Source: DAIQNV01 sp038748775
GTDB taxonomy: Bacteria; Planctomycetota; Phycisphaerae; Phycisphaerales; UBA1924
DNA length: 64,000 bases
Direction: 5' to 3'
Assembly: GCA_038748775.1 (NCBI GenBank)
Contig: JBCDIT010000003.1
Location: forward strand, 248,001 to 312,000
This document shows positions 60,860 through 64,000 of the stretch, piece after piece (the first letter of the stretch is position 1; each line of letters opens with the position of its first letter). The translations under genes and the position numbers were made by a program. The notes under the pieces were generated by a model that saw nothing but the letters and a program-made list of their open reading frames with translations, had not been told where the DNA came from and searched no databases.

Positions 60860-62511
60860 CCAACGGAACCAACGGTCGCGCCCGGGGCGACAAAAGCGTC
60901 ATCGTCGTCGGCGGAGGGCTGGCGGGGCTGTCGTCGGCGGTCGAGATGGCGAGCCACGGCCTGAAGGTCACGCTCGTGGAGGCCAACGAGCACCTGGGCG
61001 GGAAGATGAACCTGATCGAAGATCAGGGATTCTCGTTCGACATGGGGCCGACGATCATCACGCTCCCGCAGGTCTTCCGGGGTCTGATCGAACGCTCGGG
61101 CCGCAACCCCGAGGACTACTGCGAACTCGTCGACCTCGATCCCCAGTGGCGCTGCTTCTACGAAGACGGCACGACGATCGATCTGCGCCGCGACGCGAAG
61201 GTCTTCGCGGAGCAACTCGACAGCCAGTTCCCGGGGACCGACGCCGGCGCCGGGTATCTGAGTTTCGTCGAGTGGTCGCGCCGGATGTTCCGCCTGTCTG
61301 AGAAGGTCTTCTTCTACAACGACCTCGGTTCGGTGAGCGACATGATGAAGCGCCCGCCGACCGACCCGGGCCTGCTGGGCGACGTGATCAACATGCGCAT
61401 GCACTCGACCGTCGCCGCGACGATCGCCAAGCACGTACCAGAGAAACACGTGCAGCAGATCTGCGAGCACTTCCTGCAGTACGTCGGAAGCTCGCCGTTC
61501 CTCGCCCCGGCGATCCTGGGCCTCATCGCGGCTGCCCAGGTCGATAACGGCTGCTGGTACCCCATGGGCCCGAACGGACAGGCCCCGGGCGGGACGCGCA
61601 TGATCGCCCGAACGCTCGCGAAGATCGCCGGCGAGCAGGGCGTCGAGATCATCACCGGGCAGAGGGTCAACAAGATCTTGACCACCGGCGGGCACGCGGC
61701 CGGCGTCGTCCTCGCCGACGGTCGCACGCTCAAGGCCGACGCGGTCGTGTCCAACTGCGACGTTCAGCGCACCTATCGCGACCTGATCGCCGACCCGGCG
61801 GCCAAGGCCGAACTGGGCAAGATCGCGAGCAAGTACGAGCCGGCGTGCTCGGGCCTTGTCCTCTACCTGGGCCTCAACAAGCCCTACGACCACCTCGCCC
61901 ACCACAACTTCCTGTTCAGCACCAACGCCACCGACGAGTTCAACGACATCTATCACGAGGGCGTGCCGGCCCGCGATCCGACGCTCTACATCGCGGCCCC
62001 GAGCAAGACCGACCCGGGCCAAGCGCCCGAGATCAACGGGCAGGCGGGCGAAGCGCTCTACGTCCTCATCCACACCGCGTACCGGCGCGAGGGCCAGCGT
62101 TGGGAGGGCGAGGGGGGCATCCTCGAGACGTACCGCCCGGTTGTCATCGACAAGATGAAGCGCATGGGCATGGAAGACCTCGAAGACCGCATCGTCGTAG
62201 AGCATCACCTCACCCCCGACGGCATCGAACGCATGTACAACGCCGAAGGCGGCGCGATCTATGGGCTCGCCAGCCACGGCAAGCTCGCCGGCGGCTTCAA
62301 GCCCAAAAACCGCTCAAAGGCGTTCAAGAACCTCTACCTCGCCGGCGGGTCGGCCAACCCGGGACCGGGCGTGCCGATGGTGCTGATGTCCGGCGTCACC
62401 GCGGCGCATTGCGTCGCCGAAGACCTGGGTGTCGACCCGATGCGCGACCAAGCCAACGCACGCGAGCCCGAGGTGATGCCCGCCGGTTCGCGGCGTCTTG
62501 TTTCGGTGTAA
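60856..62511 (+). CDS. Diapophytoene desaturase-like carotenoid oxidoreductase
   Basis: The FAD-binding opening SVIVVGGGLAGLSSAVEMASHGLKVTLVEANEHLGGKMNLIE and SFDMGPTIITLPQVFRGL, plus the end YLAGGSANPGPGVPMVLMSGVTAAHCVAEDLG, show a CrtI/CrtN-type flavoenzyme of 551 residues. It is cotranslated with the ALDH gene. Two desaturase-family genes plus ALDH, acyltransferase and glycosyltransferase in one place fit the C30 carotenoid acid pathway. No crtM-like or hpnCDE squalene genes are visible in the window. Confidence 0.9.
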   Translation: MTNGTNGRARGDKSVIVVGGGLAGLSSAVEMASHGLKVTLVEANEHLGGKMNLIEDQGFSFDMGPTIITLPQVFRGLIERSGRNPEDYCELVDLDPQWRCFYEDGTTIDLRRDAKVFAEQLDSQFPGTDAGAGYLSFVEWSRRMFRLSEKVFFYNDLGSVSDMMKRPPTDPGLLGDVINMRMHSTVAATIAKHVPEKHVQQICEHFLQYVGSSPFLAPAILGLIAAAQVDNGCWYPMGPNGQAPGGTRMIARTLAKIAGEQGVEIITGQRVNKILTTGGHAAGVVLADGRTLKADAVVSNCDVQRTYRDLIADPAAKAELGKIASKYEPACSGLVLYLGLNKPYDHLAHHNFLFSTNATDEFNDIYHEGVPARDPTLYIAAPSKTDPGQAPEINGQAGEALYVLIHTAYRREGQRWEGEGGILETYRPVVIDKMKRMGMEDLEDRIVVEHHLTPDGIERMYNAEGGAIYGLASHGKLAGGFKPKNRSKAFKNLYLAGGSANPGPGVPMVLMSGVTAAHCVAEDLGVDPMRDQANAREPEVMPAGSRRLVSV

Positions 62512-62521
62512 CCGCGCCGTG

Positions 62522-63343
62522 ATGACGGGCGACGATCAACTCTTCCTCGAGCCGGCACACGACGCCCGCGTCGCTCGGTTCTTCTCGTGGTGGTCGCGCG
62601 ACAAGATGGTCGCGAAGAAGTTCACCACCCGCCTCGCCCTCGGCTCGCGCGGGCACCTCGAAGCCCTCGCGGAGCACGACGGACCGGTCATCGCGCTGGC
62701 CAATCACGTCTGTTGGTGGGACCCGCTCGTCACGCTGGCCCTCCAGACAACCTTCTGGCCGGACCGCCGGGGGTACGCCCCGATGGACATCGACCAGCTC
62801 CGGAAGCTGAAGATCTTCCGGACGCTCGGCATGTTCGGGGTCAATCCAGACGACCCACGCTCGCTCGACGCGATGTCGGACTTTCTCGCCCGCGAGTTCG
62901 CGCAGCACGCCCGACCGGCCTTTTGGATCACGCCCCAGGGTCGATTCGAGGACGTACGCACGCCGATCGAGGTCCGCCCGGGAGCCGCAAAGATCGCCGC
63001 GGACGCGGTCTCGGCCGGGCTCGATGTCCGGTGCGTCGCGATGGCCCTTGAGTACGTCTTCTGGCTCGACCCCAAGCCCGAGATCCTGATCCGGGTCGAG
63101 CCGGTCGAGCCCGACCGGACGAACACGCCCGGCTGGCTCCGGGCGATGCGGGGGGCGATGCGTACCAACGGGGAAGCACTCGCCAAACTCGCGATGGCCC
63201 GAGATCCGGGGCCGTTTGAGAATCTGCTCGGCGGTGATGGTGCGAAGATCAACCCGTTGTACGATTTATGGCTCCGCCTTCGGGGGAAGCGGGCCGACCT
63301 CGTGGACCGAAGCCGTACTCCCGCAGAAAGCCCCCCGCGATGA
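62522..63343 (+). CDS. Acyltransferase of the PlsC-like fold (CrtO-like position)
   Basis: The motif ALANHVCWWDPLVTL is the HX4D catalytic box, with FWITPQGRFEDVR as the second block (the Glu-Gly-type PEGxR position, here PQGRF). The rest (ALEYVFWLDPKPEILIRVEPVEP) is typical of the planctomycete acyltransferases that lie in carotenoid clusters. It probably adds a fatty acid to the carotenoid glycoside at the membrane, the step performed by CrtO in staphyloxanthin synthesis. The start at 62522 is 10 nt after the desaturase stop; the stop overlaps the glycosyltransferase start. Confidence 0.85.
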   Translation: MTGDDQLFLEPAHDARVARFFSWWSRDKMVAKKFTTRLALGSRGHLEALAEHDGPVIALANHVCWWDPLVTLALQTTFWPDRRGYAPMDIDQLRKLKIFRTLGMFGVNPDDPRSLDAMSDFLAREFAQHARPAFWITPQGRFEDVRTPIEVRPGAAKIAADAVSAGLDVRCVAMALEYVFWLDPKPEILIRVEPVEPDRTNTPGWLRAMRGAMRTNGEALAKLAMARDPGPFENLLGGDGAKINPLYDLWLRLRGKRADLVDRSRTPAESPPR

Positions 63344-64000
63344 TTCCGATTTGGCTGCCCGCCGTTGCCGCCGGACTGTGCGCGATCCCGCTGCTGGTAA
63401 CGATCGCCAACCTCCGCGTCTACCGAAAGGCCACCGATCGCCCGCTCACGCCCCCGGACAACGGTTCCGACCCGCGCGTGTTCGTCTGCGTCCCCGCCCG
63501 AGACGAGGCGGACAACCTCGAGCCGTGTGCCCGCTCGCTCCTCGCTCAGGACCACCCGGCTGTCCGCGTGCTGGTCTACGACGACCAATCCACCGACGGA
63601 ACCAGCGAGATCCTGGCCCGCTTGGCGTCGGAGGACCCCCGCGTCATACCGGTCCAGACACACCCGCTCCCCGACGGCTGGAACGGAAAGCAGCACGGCT
63701 GCTGGCGCATGGCCAAGGCCGCGATGGCGGGGCTCACCCGCGCCGACGGCACAAGCGAGCCGGCGATGGCGGATGACGAACGCTTGCTCTTCACCGACGC
63801 CGACGTGCGGTTCGAGCCCGACGCTGTGCGTCGGGCCGTGACCCAGGCCGAAGACCTCGGCGCGCCGCTTCTGAGCGGGTTCCCCAAGCAGATCACGGGA
63901 ACGCTAGCCGAAGCCTCGCTCGTCCCGATGATGTTCTACCTGCTCTTGGGCTACCTCCCGATGTGGCGCATGCGGTCGACGCTCGACCCCTCGACCAGCG
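63340..64000 (+). CDS. Glycosyltransferase family 2 (CrtQ-like), 3' end off the window
   Basis: An N-terminal helix (WLPAVAAGLCAIPLLVTIANL) is followed by the GT2 core: VFVCVPARDEADNLEPCARSLLAQDHPAVRVLVYDDQSTDGT, PDGWNGKQHGCWRMA, and the Asp triad in LLFTDADVRFEPDAV. The GWNGKQHG stretch is typical of the HpnB/CrtQ-related group. In the C30 pathway CrtQ glycosylates the carotenoid acid. It is the last gene of the cluster and incomplete: 220 codons are visible and the frame is open at the edge. The ATG overlaps the upstream stop. Confidence 0.9.
   Translation, partial: MIPIWLPAVAAGLCAIPLLVTIANLRVYRKATDRPLTPPDNGSDPRVFVCVPARDEADNLEPCARSLLAQDHPAVRVLVYDDQSTDGTSEILARLASEDPRVIPVQTHPLPDGWNGKQHGCWRMAKAAMAGLTRADGTSEPAMADDERLLFTDADVRFEPDAVRRAVTQAEDLGAPLLSGFPKQITGTLAEASLVPMMFYLLLGYLPMWRMRSTLDPSTS

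Noticed and set aside
1..64000. tRNA, rRNA, CRISPR arrays, insertion sequences, prophage or toxin-antitoxin pairs
   Set aside because: I looked for T-loop patterns, direct repeats with spacers, transposase motifs and integrases and found none I could support; a tRNA scan would be needed to exclude them fully.

Overview
The window is high-GC bacterial chromosome that most resembles a planctomycete of the Phycisphaerae/Phycisphaerales lineage. The reasons are mixed. Directly visible are seven copies (one broken) of a C-terminal two-repeat domain that starts with a Cys and ends in AGC(P/G), known as the GC-type dockerin; three prepilin-type secreted proteins; a PEP-CTERM-like tail; and a carotenoid cluster of the kind described for C30 pathways in planctomycetes. 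kdsA, lptB and an LptF/G permease indicate a Gram-negative outer membrane with Kdo-containing LPS. I see no tRNA, rRNA, CRISPR array, transposase or phage genes.

Layout. 1-6.8 kb: end of a GT39-like glycosyltransferase, PAP2 phosphatase, LptF/G permease, cytoplasmic GH57 amylase, a prepilin-like protein, and gatB meeting it tail to tail. 6.8-9.4 kb: minus-strand unit mqnA-like / HTH protein / gatB. 9.4-10.1 kb: unexplained gap. 10.1-16.3 kb: PEGA lipoprotein plus lptB, membrane proteins, a P-loop-like/deoxyribosyltransferase-like protein, a lipoprotein and sucD. 16.4-25.1 kb: a chemoreceptor, rarD, a Cys-rich secreted peptide, a frameshifted prepilin gene, cysC, a dockerin protein, an intact prepilin gene and its anchored partner. 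25.1-34.3 kb: PAP-phosphatase-like enzyme, exo/endonuclease-family lipoprotein, SLC13 permease, epimerase and WcaF-like acetyltransferase, two related lipoproteins, spoVR.

34.4-44.0 kb is a plus-strand array of five secreted GC-dockerin proteins (two beta-propeller-like or repeat proteins, one small beta protein, one GH13 amylase and one VCBS/FG-GAP protein) with an orphan half-dockerin between two of them. 44.2-52.9 kb: ABC-2 exporter, kdsA with an overlapping membrane protein, a decayed dockerin gene, a DUF6624-like lipoprotein, queE, rpmA and a GNAT enzyme. 53.0-55.2 kb: dnaA preceded by a 630-nt gap with DnaA-box-like sites, a candidate replication origin. 55.2-64.0 kb: a long hairpin, a DegT aminotransferase, a PEP-CTERM-like protein, then a divergent carotenoid cluster (desaturase; aldehyde dehydrogenase, desaturase, acyltransferase, glycosyltransferase) whose last gene runs off the window.

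The most noteworthy points are the dockerin array with signs of duplication and decay, the two genes interrupted at simple repeats (a run of nine G; a GT dinucleotide tract), the mqnA gene whose conserved N-terminus has no standard start codon, the GH13 enzyme lacking the region I Asn-His, the 90-residue eight-cysteine peptide, and the 110-nt hairpin between dnaA and the DegT gene.
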